Source of the DNA: JAJFUE01 sp039683515
GTDB lineage: Bacteria > Sumerlaeota > Sumerlaeia > MVZB01
Direction of reading: 5' to 3'
Assembly: GCA_039683515.1 (NCBI GenBank)
Contig: JBDKRG010000004.1
Location: 124,001-188,000, forward strand
Length of the DNA: 64,000 nucleotides
Shown here in pieces: positions 16,409 through 25,100 of the stretch. The notes under the pieces were generated by a model that saw only the letters and a list, made by a program, of their open reading frames with translations, was not told the origin of the DNA and searched no databases. A program made the translations under genes and the position numbers. Every line of letters starts with the position of its first letter. Within the stretch, counting starts at the first letter, position 1.

Positions 16409-17071
16409 TCAGTCGACCCGCTCGCCGGCGAGCATGCGCGAGACGATGAAGTTGTTGTGGCGCTCCTCGCCGATGGTGGTCGCCGGGCCGTGGCCGGGGT
16501 AGACGACCGTGTCGTCGGGCAGGGTCATGACTTTCTCGCGGATCGATTGGGCAAGCGTGTCGTAATCGGCGCCGGGCAGGTCCCAGCGGCCGACGCCGCC
16601 CTCGAAGAGGACGTCGCCGGCGATCAGGATGCCGGGCGTGTAGAGGACGACCGAGCCGGGGCAGTGGCCGGGGGTGTCGAGGACGGTCAGTTTCGTCGAG
16701 CCGAGCTCGACGGCGTCGCCGTCGCGGAAAAGCTTCGTGGCTTCGGTGGGGTCGTAATCGAGGCCGACGCTGCGGGCGAGCATCTGGCCGTCTTCACCGA
16801 GCAGGGGAGCGCTGTCGGGGTGAACATAGATCGGGACGTTCGGGTATTTCGCGCGGAACTGGCCGAGGCCGCCGACGTGATCGAAGTGGCCGTGGGTGAT
16901 GAGGACCATGGCCGGCAGGCTTTCCTCGATGCGGTCGCGCCACAGATCGACGATATCGTAGGTCGGGTCGACGATGGCCCACGCGCCGGTGGCGCGGTCG
17001 ATCAAACGGTATGACATGGTCATTAGCGGCCCGCCTGGGCGGCCTTCGACGTTGAGCGACGGTTCGGACAT
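16409..17071 (-). CDS. MBL-fold metallo-hydrolase
   Basis: A 220-residue metallo-beta-lactamase-fold enzyme of the glyoxalase II-like group. The metal site is evident: THGHFDHVGG (H-x-H-x-D-H), TPGHCPGS, the bridging Asp in LIAGDVLFEG, and a final His in YPGHGPATT. The tail HNNFIVSRMLAGERVD is complete. Members hydrolyse thioesters such as S-lactoylglutathione or related substrates; here, with a bacillithiol gene nearby, a bacillithiol thioester is conceivable, but that is guesswork. The start is ATG 17071, behind GGAGGATTTT, which is a strong ribosome site; the 19-codon upstream extension crosses repeat DNA. Confidence 0.9.
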   Translation of the reverse strand: MSEPSLNVEGRPGGPLMTMSYRLIDRATGAWAIVDPTYDIVDLWRDRIEESLPAMVLITHGHFDHVGGLGQFRAKYPNVPIYVHPDSAPLLGEDGQMLARSVGLDYDPTEATKLFRDGDAVELGSTKLTVLDTPGHCPGSVVLYTPGILIAGDVLFEGGVGRWDLPGADYDTLAQSIREKVMTLPDDTVVYPGHGPATTIGEERHNNFIVSRMLAGERVD

Positions 17072-17096
17072 AAAATCCTCCACATGAGATTTTAAC

Positions 17097-17182
17097 AGGA
17101 GGCAACGGAGGCAACGGAGAAAATACAATACAAAGATTTTGTCGCAGAGATGCAGAGTTGGGCAGAGAACGCAGAGAAGATA
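17097..17182. repeat. GGAGGCAAC and GCAGAGA-type short repeats
   Basis: Two families in one gap: GGAGGCAACGGAGGCAACGGA at 17098-17120 and degenerate GCAGAGA/GCAGAGAAC units at 17143-17182. The second family recurs as a cleaner array at 27213-27245. Confidence 0.6.
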
Positions 17183-17220
17183 TTCTCTGTTCTCTCCGTT
17201 ATCTCCTGTTCAATATTCTT

Positions 17221-18507
17221 TCAATTTCTCGTTTGTCCTTGTCCAAACACGATGAATTTTTGCGTCGTCAGTTCCTTGAGGCCCATGGGGCCTCTCGCGT
17301 GGAGCTTGTCGGTCGAGATGCCGATCTCGCAGCCCATGCCGAACTCGCCGCCGTCGCTGAAGCGGGTCGAGGCGTTGACGAACACGCACGCCGAGTCGAC
17401 GCCGGCCAGGAACTTCATCGCCTCGGTGTAGCTCTCGGTCACGATCGACTCGGTGTGGTGCGAGCTGTGCGCGTTGATGAAGTCGATCGCGGCCTCGGTC
17501 GAGTCGATCACGCCGGCCGTCATGATCATGCCGAGGTATTCGGTGTCCCAGTCCTCGGCGCCGGCGGGCTCGAGTTTGAGGTCGGGCAGGAGGCGGCGGA
17601 CGGCGTCGTCGGCGCGGATCTCGACGCCTTTTTCAACGAGCGCGCGAACGACGTCGCGGCCGAACGTCGCGGCGATGTCCTTGTGCAGCAGGAGCGACTC
17701 GGCGGCGTTGCAGACGCCGGTGCGCTGCGTCTTGGAGTTGATCGCGATCGTTCTGGCCATTTCCGGAGCCGCCGCGGCGTCGATGTAGACGAAGCAGTTG
17801 CCGTCGAGGTGCTTGATGACCGGGATGGTGGAGTTTTCCATGACGGCCTTGATGAGGCCCTTGCCGCCGCGCGGGATGATCAGGTCGACGCAGTCGTTGC
17901 GGGTGAGGAGCTCGTTGACCGCGGCGTGATCGGTGATCGGGATGAGCTGGACCGCGCCCTGGGGGAGGCCGGCTTCTTGCGCCGCCTCGTCCATCAGGCG
18001 CGCCAGAAACTTGTTGGAGTGGATCGCTTCCTTGCCGCCGCGCAGGATGACGGCGTTGCCGGACTTGAGGCACAGCGCGCCGGCATCGGCGGTGACGTTG
18101 GGGCGCGACTCGTAGATCATGCCGATGACGCCGATCGGGACGCGCATCCGGCCGATGCGCAGGCCGTTGGGGCGGGTCTTCATGTCGGTGATCTCGCCGA
18201 CGGGGTCCTCGAGCGCGGAGACTTCTTCAAGGGCGGCGGCCATGCCTTCGATGCGCTTGTCGGTGAGCTCCAGGCGGTCGAGCATCGCGGAGGAAAGCCC
18301 GGCGGCGCGGCCGGCTTCGAGATCGCGGGCGTTTTCTTTTTTGATCTCGTCGGCGTTGGCGCGGAACGAGGCGGCCATGGCCAGCAGGGCGGCGTTTTTG
18401 GTGGTGGCCGGGCAGGTGGCCATCACCCGGCTGGCCGCGCGGGCGCGGCGGACGATGCCGTCGATGAGGGTTTTGATGTCTGCTGCGTTCTGTTGGGTGA
18501 TAGCCAT
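17221..18507 (-). CDS. proA: Glutamate-5-semialdehyde dehydrogenase ProA
   Basis: A 428-residue cytosolic enzyme that reduces gamma-glutamyl phosphate with NADPH to glutamate-5-semialdehyde, the second step of proline synthesis. Family blocks are present from end to end: VPIGVIGMIYESRPNVT, KSGNAVILRGGKEAIHSN, DLIIPRGGKGLI, the active-site Cys in TQRTGVCNAAE, and the C-terminal GPMGLKELTTQKF. Length fits. ATG 18507 lies 8 bases behind AGGAG; a nine-codon longer form has no support. ProB and ProC are not in the window. Confidence 0.96.
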   Translation of the reverse strand: MAITQQNAADIKTLIDGIVRRARAASRVMATCPATTKNAALLAMAASFRANADEIKKENARDLEAGRAAGLSSAMLDRLELTDKRIEGMAAALEEVSALEDPVGEITDMKTRPNGLRIGRMRVPIGVIGMIYESRPNVTADAGALCLKSGNAVILRGGKEAIHSNKFLARLMDEAAQEAGLPQGAVQLIPITDHAAVNELLTRNDCVDLIIPRGGKGLIKAVMENSTIPVIKHLDGNCFVYIDAAAAPEMARTIAINSKTQRTGVCNAAESLLLHKDIAATFGRDVVRALVEKGVEIRADDAVRRLLPDLKLEPAGAEDWDTEYLGMIMTAGVIDSTEAAIDFINAHSSHHTESIVTESYTEAMKFLAGVDSACVFVNASTRFSDGGEFGMGCEIGISTDKLHARGPMGLKELTTQKFIVFGQGQTRN

Positions 18508-18638
18508 GGCCCGGCTCCTGTGCAAAGTCTCCATCCGATCTTAAACGCGATGACTTCGGAAACAAAGCGTCATTTTACTTAAAATTCGGTAGCGGCGGCC
18601 GTCACCGAATGAAAAGCCCTTGATGTTGTCTGCGATGC

Positions 18639-19664
18639 TTATTGGTAGGAGAGCCAGGCGCCGGGCAAAACATCATTCTTGATCACACTGGAATACCACG
18701 CGTCGTTTCGGCAACTGCTGGCGTCCCTGCCGCTTATAATCCACATTTTATTGTCGAAAACGACGCCTGCGACTGAAAGGCGTTTGCTATAGTCCGCGTG
18801 GGCCGTAGCCTGGATCCAATCGGAGCCGTCGATCGTATACCAGACATCATTCGAATAATAGTCGACCATTCCCGTCGTATTGCCCACGCCGCCGATGGCC
18901 CACAGCTTGTTATCAAAGACACACGATGTGACCACGGCCCGGGCTGAAAAGATATGCGTGGGGTTTGTCTTGGTCCAGGTCTTCCCATCGGGCGAATTCC
19001 AGACTTCGTCCGTAAAATTGTAGAAACCCGCGCTTCCGACGCAGCCTCCGATCAGCCACAGCTTGTTGTTGAACGCGATGCACGTCGAACTGTTCAGCGC
19101 CGTGAAGGCCGGCGCATCCTGTTCCAAGGTCCACGATGTGCCGTTCGTCGACGAATACACTTTGTTCAATTTTGAATCCTGGGTTCCGCCGACGAGCCAT
19201 ATTTTGTTCTTGAACACAGTCGCAAACTTCCAATTCCGATTCTGGAGCACGCTGCAGTTCGCCGTCAGGCATGTCCATTCTTTTCCGTCGGGTGAGGACC
19301 ATACATCATGGTAATCTTCTTGCATTTCATTATTGCCGCCCATCAGATAGATTTTATTGCTGAAGACCAAACAAACATGGCCCCGCCGGGCGGTGAATGG
19401 TTTTGTCACCATCACCTGTGTCCAGTCCTTCCCGTTCGTCGAGGTCCAGACATCGTTGAAGTCGCTGGTCGGGGTGCCGCCGCCGATGAGAAACATTTTG
19501 TTTTGAAAGGAAACGACCTGGGCACAGTATCGGCCGGGGAATGCTGCGCCGGCGGTCGCCTGGGTCCAATTGGCGCCCGTGATTGCGGCGTGAATGTGTG
19601 CAGGGAGGCAGAATTGGATGAACCCGATTGTCCACACCGCCAGGCGCATTGAAGAGTTCTTCAT
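18639..19664 (-). CDS. Exported kelch-type beta-propeller protein
   Basis: A 341-residue protein with a signal peptide (MRLAVWTIGFIQFCLPAHI, cut near HAA). Six kelch-like blades follow, each with a strand ending NKMFLIGG, NKIYLMGG, NKIWLVGG, NKLWLIGG, NKLWAIGG or NKMWIISG and a closing WxxxxGxxWT motif such as VWTSTNGKDWTQ. This forms a six-bladed propeller. No catalytic or binding site is evident; it may be an extracytoplasmic binding or structural module. The gene is AT-richer than its surroundings, suggesting recent acquisition. ATG 19664 sits 7 bases behind GGAG; a GTG four codons earlier is possible. It ends GAWLSYQ. Confidence 0.85.
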   Translation of the reverse strand: MKNSSMRLAVWTIGFIQFCLPAHIHAAITGANWTQATAGAAFPGRYCAQVVSFQNKMFLIGGGTPTSDFNDVWTSTNGKDWTQVMVTKPFTARRGHVCLVFSNKIYLMGGNNEMQEDYHDVWSSPDGKEWTCLTANCSVLQNRNWKFATVFKNKIWLVGGTQDSKLNKVYSSTNGTSWTLEQDAPAFTALNSSTCIAFNNKLWLIGGCVGSAGFYNFTDEVWNSPDGKTWTKTNPTHIFSARAVVTSCVFDNKLWAIGGVGNTTGMVDYYSNDVWYTIDGSDWIQATAHADYSKRLSVAGVVFDNKMWIISGRDASSCRNDAWYSSVIKNDVLPGAWLSYQ

Positions 19665-19785
19665 GGCAAACTCCACGAATATGGTAAACGCGGTGTTATG
19701 ACAACTGCGAAATTATGAAATATAACTTATTTTACGGTCAAGATAATTGGATGGGCTCTTCTCGTGAAAAAAACCGACAATTCCC

Positions 19786-19815
19786 TTGCCTGTGATTCTT
19801 GGCATTTGCTACAAA
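19786..19815 (+). promoter_or_regulatory. Candidate rpsB promoter
   Basis: TTGCCT (19786-19791) and TACAAA (19810-19815) with an 18-base spacer, about 130 bases before rpsB. It is moderate by match only, but its place ahead of a ribosomal gene is sensible. Confidence 0.35.
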
Positions 19816-19864
19816 GGAACGCTTGTGTGCCCATGCGGCGCACGGATTACACACGCCCTGGCAA

Positions 19865-19900
19865 GGCCGCCGGGGTGCCCCTTTCGGGGTTAAGGCGGCC
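19865..19900 (+). promoter_or_regulatory. rpsB 5' leader stem-loop
   Basis: GGCCGCC (19865-19871) pairs with GGCGGCC (19894-19900), enclosing a CCCCTTTCGGGG hairpin. S2 genes are often autoregulated through their leader RNA, so this structure is a candidate. I do not match it to a known leader family. Confidence 0.35.
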
Positions 19901-19946
19901 AATAACGGCCTGGGGCGGCGGGCAAACCCAAAGGAGAGAACGGATT

Positions 19947-20795
19947 ATGCTCGGACAAGTCACAATGAAGCAGCTCCTGGAAGCGGGCGTCCATTTCGGC
20001 CATCAGAGCCGGCGCTGGAACCCGAAGATGAAGAAGTACATCTACACGGAGCGCAACGGCATCTACATTATCGACCTCAAGAAGACGCTGCGGATGATCC
20101 GCGAGGCGTATAATTTCACGCGCGATGAAGTCGCGGGCGGCGGCCGCGGGCTGTTCGTCGGCACCAAGAAGCAGGCCAAGGACGCCATCGAGCGCTGGGC
20201 GCACTTCGCGGGCGCGCACTACGTCAACAACCGCTGGCTGGGCGGCACGCTGACCAACTTCGGGACGATCCGCAAGTCGATCAACCGGATGATCGAGCTG
20301 CAGGAACTGGTCGGCAGCGGCGCCATCGAGCGCTACAGCAAGAAGGAACAGAGCCAGCTGCTGCGCGAGAAGGCCAGCCTCGAAAAGAACCTCCAGGGCA
20401 TCCGCAACATGACCCAGATGCCGACGTTCATGTTCGTCATCGACCCGAGCAAAGAGGCGATCGCCGTCCAGGAAGCCAAGAAGATGGGCGTGCCGGTGGT
20501 CGCCGTCGTCGACACCAACTGCGACCCCGACCCGATCGACTACGTGATCCCGGGCAACGACGACGCGATCCGCTCGATCAACCTCGCGTGCGAGAAGATC
20601 GGCGAGGCGGTCGTCGAGGGGCTCATGAAGCGCGTCGAGCAGGGGTTCGAGTCGCCGGACGTCCTGCCGGAAGTCGCGCGCCAGCTGCTTGCGGCCCGCG
20701 AAGCCGGCCAGGTCGAGGAAGCCCCGGCCGAGGAAGAGGTCGAGTACGAATCGGCCGAGACCCCGACCGAGGGCGAAGACGAAGCCGAAGAGTAA
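19947..20795 (+). CDS. rpsB: 30S ribosomal protein S2
   Basis: A 282-residue small-subunit ribosomal protein. Hallmarks are MKQLLEAGVHFGHQSRRWNP, the KKYIYTERNGIYIIDLKKT block, NNRWLGGTLTNF and the late segment VPVVAVVDTNCDPDPIDYVIPGND (abridged). An acidic C-terminal tail of about 45 residues (AEEEVEYESAE) extends beyond the E. coli protein. ATG 19947 lies behind AAGGAGAG. It is followed by tsf on the same strand, the usual order, with a repeat-filled gap of 148 bases. The frame extends upstream but only into leader RNA. Confidence 0.98.
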   Translation: MLGQVTMKQLLEAGVHFGHQSRRWNPKMKKYIYTERNGIYIIDLKKTLRMIREAYNFTRDEVAGGGRGLFVGTKKQAKDAIERWAHFAGAHYVNNRWLGGTLTNFGTIRKSINRMIELQELVGSGAIERYSKKEQSQLLREKASLEKNLQGIRNMTQMPTFMFVIDPSKEAIAVQEAKKMGVPVVAVVDTNCDPDPIDYVIPGNDDAIRSINLACEKIGEAVVEGLMKRVEQGFESPDVLPEVARQLLAAREAGQVEEAPAEEEVEYESAETPTEGEDEAEE

Positions 20796-20797
20796 GC

Positions 20798-20915
20798 GGA
20801 TTGCGGAATTCGGATTGGGGATTGCGGAATAATCCCGTTTCGTGATTCGAGCGCGGGGCGTTTTCGATGATCGATGACGATTACGATTACGACGCACGAG
20901 CACGAGCACGAAAAT
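20798..20915. repeat. GGATTGCG-type and CGATTACG-type repeats between rpsB and tsf
   Basis: Two families stack in the gap. Units like GCGGATTGCGGA and GGATTGGGGATTGCGG run at 20798-20832. GATTACGATTACGACG followed by CACGAGCACGAGCACGA runs at 20878-20912. The tsf ribosome site follows directly. Their place inside a ribosomal operon shows that the repeats are tolerated even there. Confidence 0.65.
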
Positions 20916-20943
20916 TGAAAAATAACCCAGGAGACGGAATACA

Positions 20944-21840
20944 GTGGCAGAGATTACCGCTTCAATGGTCAAGGAACTGCGCGAGAAGACGGGCGCGGGG
21001 ATGATGGAATGCAAGAAGGCGCTTGTCGCGACGAATGGCGACCTGGAGGCCGCGGTCGACGAGCTGCGCAAGAGCGGCCAGGCGATCGCCCTGAAGAAGG
21101 GGGCGCGCGCGATGAAGGAAGGGCGGATCTTCGCCCAGGTCGCCGACGGCGCCGGCGTGATGGTCGAGCTCAACTGCGAGACCGACTTCGTCGCCCGCAA
21201 CGAGGAATTCGTGAGCCTGGGCACCAAGCTGTCGGCGATGGTCTGCGGCGGCTCGGTCGACAGCGTCGAGGCGCTCACCAACGCGAAGCTCGACGACGGC
21301 CGCACGGTCGCCGAGACGCTGACGGCGGCCATCGCCAAGGTCGGCGAGAACCACGCCATCAGCCGGTTCGTCCGCATCGAGTCGGCGGGGACGACGCCGG
21401 GCGCCATCGCCGCCTACGTGCATCCTCCGGGCAAGCTCGGCGTGCTGATCCAGCTCGAGGCCGACAGCGCCGACGCCCTGAAGAGCGAAGCCGTCCAGCA
21501 GCTCGGCCGCGACCTGGCCATGCAGGTCGCCGCCGCGGCCCCGGTCTGCATCGACCGCGCCTCGGTCCCGGCCGACGTGCTCGCCCGCGAAAAGGCGATC
21601 TACACCGACCAGGTCAAGATGGAAGGCAAGCCCGAGAAGATCTGGGACAAGATCGTCGAGGGCAAGATGGTCAAGTTCTACAAGCAGTCGTGCCTGCTCG
21701 AGCAGGAATTCGTGAAGGACCCGGACATGAACATCCAGCAGCTGCTGGACAAGGTCGGCAAGGAAGCCGGCTCGAAGGTCCGCGTGGCGCGGTTCGAGCG
21801 CTACGAAGTCGGCGGCGGCGCCGAAAAAGCGGCCGAGTAA
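20944..21840 (+). CDS. tsf: Translation elongation factor Ts
   Basis: A 298-residue guanine-nucleotide exchange factor for EF-Tu. The N-terminal EF-Tu-binding block is present: SMVKELREKTGAGMMECKKA, with the TDFVARN motif in CETDFVARNEEF, then FVRIESAG and a complete core. The C-terminus has KIVEGKMVKFYKQSCLLEQ and FVKDPDMNIQQLL. Start is GTG 20944 (MAEITAS) behind GGAGACGG. It is followed by a perfect 12-bp stem and T-run at 21861-21895. Confidence 0.98.
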   Translation: MAEITASMVKELREKTGAGMMECKKALVATNGDLEAAVDELRKSGQAIALKKGARAMKEGRIFAQVADGAGVMVELNCETDFVARNEEFVSLGTKLSAMVCGGSVDSVEALTNAKLDDGRTVAETLTAAIAKVGENHAISRFVRIESAGTTPGAIAAYVHPPGKLGVLIQLEADSADALKSEAVQQLGRDLAMQVAAAAPVCIDRASVPADVLAREKAIYTDQVKMEGKPEKIWDKIVEGKMVKFYKQSCLLEQEFVKDPDMNIQQLLDKVGKEAGSKVRVARFERYEVGGGAEKAAE

Positions 21841-21860
21841 CAGCCGCAGCACGTTCGACG

Positions 21861-21895
21861 AAAATCGCCGGGGGCAACAGCTTCCCGGCGATTTT
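21861..21895. terminator. Intrinsic terminator after tsf
   Basis: AAAATCGCCGGG pairs perfectly with CCCGGCGATTTT (12 bp) around an 11-base loop, and the T-rich stretch ATTTTCTGTTTT follows. The A-rich left side lets it work in both directions. Confidence 0.85.
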
Positions 21896-21947
21896 CTGTT
21901 TTGCCGAATTCGAGTGCCGTGTCCCGGAAAGAGCATTCAATCATGGA

Positions 21948-22065
21948 CGGCTAAAGCCGCGGAACGAGAAGCCGGCTCAAGCCGGCTCGAAGTGTGATCA
22001 AAAGCCTTGAACCACCGGCTGAAGCCGGTGGCAACCGCCTCGGCCCGCTCAAGCGGGCTTTTTTT
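21948..22065. repeat. GGCTAAAGCC-type hairpin element ending in a terminator
   Basis: A series of palindromes: GGCTAAAGCC (21949-21958), AAGCCGGCTCAAGCCGGCT (21969-21987), CACCGGCTGAAGCCGGTG (22013-22030) and GCCCGCTCAAGCGGGC with T7 (22043-22065). The last is a strong intrinsic terminator. A decayed relative lies at 16282-16330. Confidence 0.7.
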
Positions 22066-22090
22066 CTTACTGCTTGCGATGGGCTCGAGA

Positions 22091-22212
22091 AAAGGACCCA
22101 AAGGACCAAAAGGACCCAAGGAAATAGAGAAGAAACCCATCAAATTGACGCGGTCGCCTTACTCGAGGTGGTGTTGGTTCGATTACGATTACGACGCACG
22201 ACGCACGAACAA
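22091..22212. repeat. AAAGGACCC-type and CGATTACG-type repeats
   Basis: Period-9 units AAAGGACCCAAAGGACCAAA run at 22091-22118. TTCGATTACGATTACGACG and CACGACGCACGAAC follow at 22177-22208. The AAAGGACC family recurs at 40444 and 61501. No gene is seen in 21841-22237. Confidence 0.65.
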
Positions 22213-22237
22213 AAAAACTTTCGTCACGCGCTCTCAC

Positions 22238-23011
22238 TTAGTACATCCAGATTCTTCCGCCGGCGGGCAGGCGGGCGCCGGTTTGGGGCGTGAGCTGTTC
22301 GTGGCCGAAGATCCAGCGGCGCTGGGGGCGCATGAGGTAGAGGCGGAGAGCCTCGCCGAGGCTGGATGCCGGGCGCGTCGCCGGCTCGCAGCCCAGGATT
22401 TCGCGCCAGGCCGCCGGCCAGCAGCCCGGGCGGATGTGGATCGGGTCGATCCCATACCACTCGTCCCTGGGAATGACCAGGCGAACGCCGCGGACGAACG
22501 CCAGGTTGATGAGGGCGTTGTCGACCTCCGCGGCCAGTTCGACCGCCTGCTCCAGTCTCATCTTCGAGAACGGGAACAGGATCGACCGGAACAGGACGTA
22601 CCGCGACTTCGAGAGCGAACGGATGCTGACGAGCGGGAGGGCGGTCAGCGTGATGTCGGGCGTGTGTTCCTGCAGGCGGACGACGCACTCGTCGGCGCGG
22701 GAGAGGATCTGGGCGGGCGAATAGCCGAACATGACGTCGTTGCCGATGTCGGTGACGACGGCCCGGGTCGGAACCCTCGGCATGGAATCCAGCCGCTCCC
22801 AGAGGCCGCAATCGAGGATGCCGGGCAGAGACCGGAAGTGGACGCGGCTCGCGCCGCAGAACGAGCGGCCAAGCCCCTGCGCGGTGACGATTTCAACGTC
22901 CTGCCCCCACGCGGCGCGCGCCGTGGCGACGAACATGTGAAAGCCGCGGGTCAGGTTGCTCGCCCCGATCGCGATGACGCGGGTTGCCGCCGGGTCTGCC
23001 GGTTGAGTCAT
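22238..23011 (-). CDS. SGNH-hydrolase-like protein
   Basis: A 257-residue protein starting MTQPADPAATRVIAIGASNLTRG, where GASN is a variant of the GDS(L) nucleophile block. VVTDIGNDVMFGYSP carries the GND-like block III. A later DEWYGIDPIHIRPG fits the DxxH catalytic block. These are the classical features of SGNH/GDSL hydrolases that cleave esters, though the exact substrate is unknown. No signal peptide is evident. The ATG at 23011 has a weak ribosome site; longer frames upstream are shadows. It is transcribed against the gene block that follows. Confidence 0.7.
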   Translation of the reverse strand: MTQPADPAATRVIAIGASNLTRGFHMFVATARAAWGQDVEIVTAQGLGRSFCGASRVHFRSLPGILDCGLWERLDSMPRVPTRAVVTDIGNDVMFGYSPAQILSRADECVVRLQEHTPDITLTALPLVSIRSLSKSRYVLFRSILFPFSKMRLEQAVELAAEVDNALINLAFVRGVRLVIPRDEWYGIDPIHIRPGCWPAAWREILGCEPATRPASSLGEALRLYLMRPQRRWIFGHEQLTPQTGARLPAGGRIWMY

Positions 23012-23125
23012 GCATGGATCATACCACACGGCAGGCATGCCGCAATTGCTGTTGAAACAAACATCGCGCTGGGTTAATAAGGGTTCGTCAATTACAAGCC
23101 GCGAGACTGCCCGAAGGAGCTTCCC

Positions 23126-24058
23126 ATGGATTCCGGTCATGAAGGCGATAACCAGTTGCAGCCGATTCAGCCGCCGGGCGGGCCGGGCGACTGCGCCATC
23201 TGCCATCGCCCGATCGCGGACGATTACTTCATGCTGAACAGCGAGCCGTGGTGCGCTTCCTGTCATGCCAAGGAAGGAACCATCAAGCCCAAGTTGACGT
23301 TCGGGACGTTTATGCGGGGCGTCGTTTTCGGGGTCGGGGCCGCGATTCTCGGCGGAGGGTTGTGGGCGCTGACGGCCATCATCACCGGCTACGAGCTGGG
23401 GCTGGTCGCCATCGTTGTCGGGCTCATCGTGGGTTACGGCATCCGGCTCGGTGGGCGCAACATGGGCGGGCGCGCGTTTCAATTCCTGGCGCTGATCATG
23501 ACGTTTTATACGCTGGCGTACGCCAATATACCGATCATCATCCACGTCATGATGAAAGACCCGGAAATCAGCCAGCAGGTCTCCGGGTGGTTCAAGGAAG
23601 AGAACAAAAAGATCGAACAGGTCCGCGCGCGGGCCAAGGTCGCGGCGGAAAACGAGTCGGACACAACAACGCTTGAGGCGGTTGCGGCGGCCGCGCGGAG
23701 CGATCAATCCAGCAGCGCAACATTGGCCATGGCCGACGAGGACGAGTCGACCAGCGCCGCGGTGGAAGCCGCGGCGGCCGGCGCGGCGAGCGGCGAAGAC
23801 GAGGCCACGGCTCCCCGCAAGAGAATGGGATTCGCCAAGGCGCTCGTGATTTTGATCCTCCTGCTGGTCGCGCTGGTGACGATCGGCCCGCCGGCAATCT
23901 ACGTCATGCTGATCATCGGTTCGCCGATGTCGGCCGTGTTCCTGGCGATCGCGCTCTGGGAGGCGTGGCGGATCAACCGGCGCGAGGATCGGGTTTTCGC
24001 CGGGCCGTTCAGGAAGGAAGCGATCGAGTTCGACCGGGTCGATTCGGTGGCTCCATGA
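23126..24058 (+). CDS. Zinc-ribbon multi-pass membrane protein
   Basis: A 310-residue protein beginning MDSGHEGDNQ. A treble-clef zinc module, CAICHRPIADDYFM then CASCHAKEG (CxxC-x16-19-CxxC), precedes four to five transmembrane helices (GAAILGGGLWALTAIITG, LGLVAIVVGLIVGYGIRLGG). A charged linker rich in Glu/Ser/Ala (about 170-240) leads to a last helix pair (VILILLLVALVTIGPPAIY). A short motif at the end (RKEAIEFDRVDSVAP) overlaps the next gene. The family is seen in planctomycete-like genomes without known function. The first codons match those of the gene at 25101 (MDSGREGE), suggesting a common origin. Confidence 0.8.
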   Translation: MDSGHEGDNQLQPIQPPGGPGDCAICHRPIADDYFMLNSEPWCASCHAKEGTIKPKLTFGTFMRGVVFGVGAAILGGGLWALTAIITGYELGLVAIVVGLIVGYGIRLGGRNMGGRAFQFLALIMTFYTLAYANIPIIIHVMMKDPEISQQVSGWFKEENKKIEQVRARAKVAAENESDTTTLEAVAAAARSDQSSSATLAMADEDESTSAAVEAAAAGAASGEDEATAPRKRMGFAKALVILILLLVALVTIGPPAIYVMLIIGSPMSAVFLAIALWEAWRINRREDRVFAGPFRKEAIEFDRVDSVAP

Positions 24059-25062
24059 TCGCATGCCCGGAGTGCGCGGCCGAACTGGACGAGGGCGCTC
24101 TGGCCTGCCCGCATTGCGGCGCCCTGGCCTGGCGCGACCGGTTGCGCGCGTTGCATCGCGAAAGCGCCGAGGCCGAGGCGGCCGGCGACTACAAACGCTC
24201 GCTGGAGGGTCTGCACGCCTGCCTCGAACTGCTGCCGGCGGAGAGCCGTCAGCACGCCCAGATCGAGCGCGAAATCGCGCGCCTCGCTTACCTGGACGCC
24301 AAGCACCCGGCGCCGCCGGCCGGGATGCTCGTTCAGCCCGAGGCCGATCGCGACCGGGAGTCGGCGGCGGGGAATGTCTTTGCGGCGCTGCGGCTGGCGT
24401 TCGTGGGGCTCCTCAAGCCGCGGACGCTCGGCTCGCTCGCCCTGTGGACCGTCTGCCTCGGCTTCATGATGGGCTGGATGGAGGCGTTCCTGTTCGGGCT
24501 GCTCATCTACGTCCACGAGATGGGCCACCTGATCGCGATCGAATATTACGGCTACCAGTTCGCCTGGCCGGTGTTCGTGCCGTTCCTGGGGGCGTTCGTG
24601 CTGCATGGCAAGACGGCGCAGCGGCCGGTCGAAAACGCGGCGATCGCGTTTGCCGGGCCGCTGGCGGGGTCGATGGCGAGCTTTGCGCTCGTGGGGTTGG
24701 ACGCGGCCGTCGGCTTGCCGGAATTGATCCGGAATCTTGCCTACATCAACCTGCTGATCAATTTCCTGAACCTGATGCCTTACTGGATGCTCGACGGGTC
24801 GCGGCTCGCGGGGAGCATCAGCCGGGGCGGGATTGTGGCGACGGCCGGGGCCTTGTGCGCGGCGGCGGCGCTGGGGTGGAACGGCTACGCGCTCATTATG
24901 GCATTGGGGTGGATCGGAGGGATAGCGATCCACTGGGGGAGCGCGGGCAAGGTGAGCCGCGCCGCGGACGTGCCCCGACTGAAGCTTCGTGCGATGGAAG
25001 GGGCCGTGGTGGCCGTGTTGATCGTCTCGGCCCTGTTGCTCGAGGGTTTGCGGAGAGGGTGA
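24055..25062 (+). CDS. Site-2 protease (M50 family) with N-terminal zinc ribbon
   Basis: A 335-residue membrane protein whose ATG overlaps the previous stop (ATGA). Residues 4-21 form a zinc ribbon (CPEC then CPHC), followed by a helical stretch. The transmembrane core has the zinc metalloprotease motif HEMGH at 154-158 and, further on, the second-site block NLMPYWMLDGSR. These are characteristic of intramembrane S2P proteases that cut membrane-bound anti-sigma or signalling proteins (family knowledge). The membrane neighbours on both sides are candidate substrates or regulators, but no data link them. Confidence 0.85.
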   Translation: MIACPECAAELDEGALACPHCGALAWRDRLRALHRESAEAEAAGDYKRSLEGLHACLELLPAESRQHAQIEREIARLAYLDAKHPAPPAGMLVQPEADRDRESAAGNVFAALRLAFVGLLKPRTLGSLALWTVCLGFMMGWMEAFLFGLLIYVHEMGHLIAIEYYGYQFAWPVFVPFLGAFVLHGKTAQRPVENAAIAFAGPLAGSMASFALVGLDAAVGLPELIRNLAYINLLINFLNLMPYWMLDGSRLAGSISRGGIVATAGALCAAAALGWNGYALIMALGWIGGIAIHWGSAGKVSRAADVPRLKLRAMEGAVVAVLIVSALLLEGLRRG

Positions 25063-25100
25063 AACCCCGCCCCCCCATGCCCATCCGAAGGAGTTTCTCG

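Noticed and set aside
22238..24064. A 608-codon minus-strand frame including the SGNH-like gene
   Set aside because: The first half is an Arg/Asp-rich shadow of the plus-strand zinc-ribbon gene; the real start is ATG 23011.
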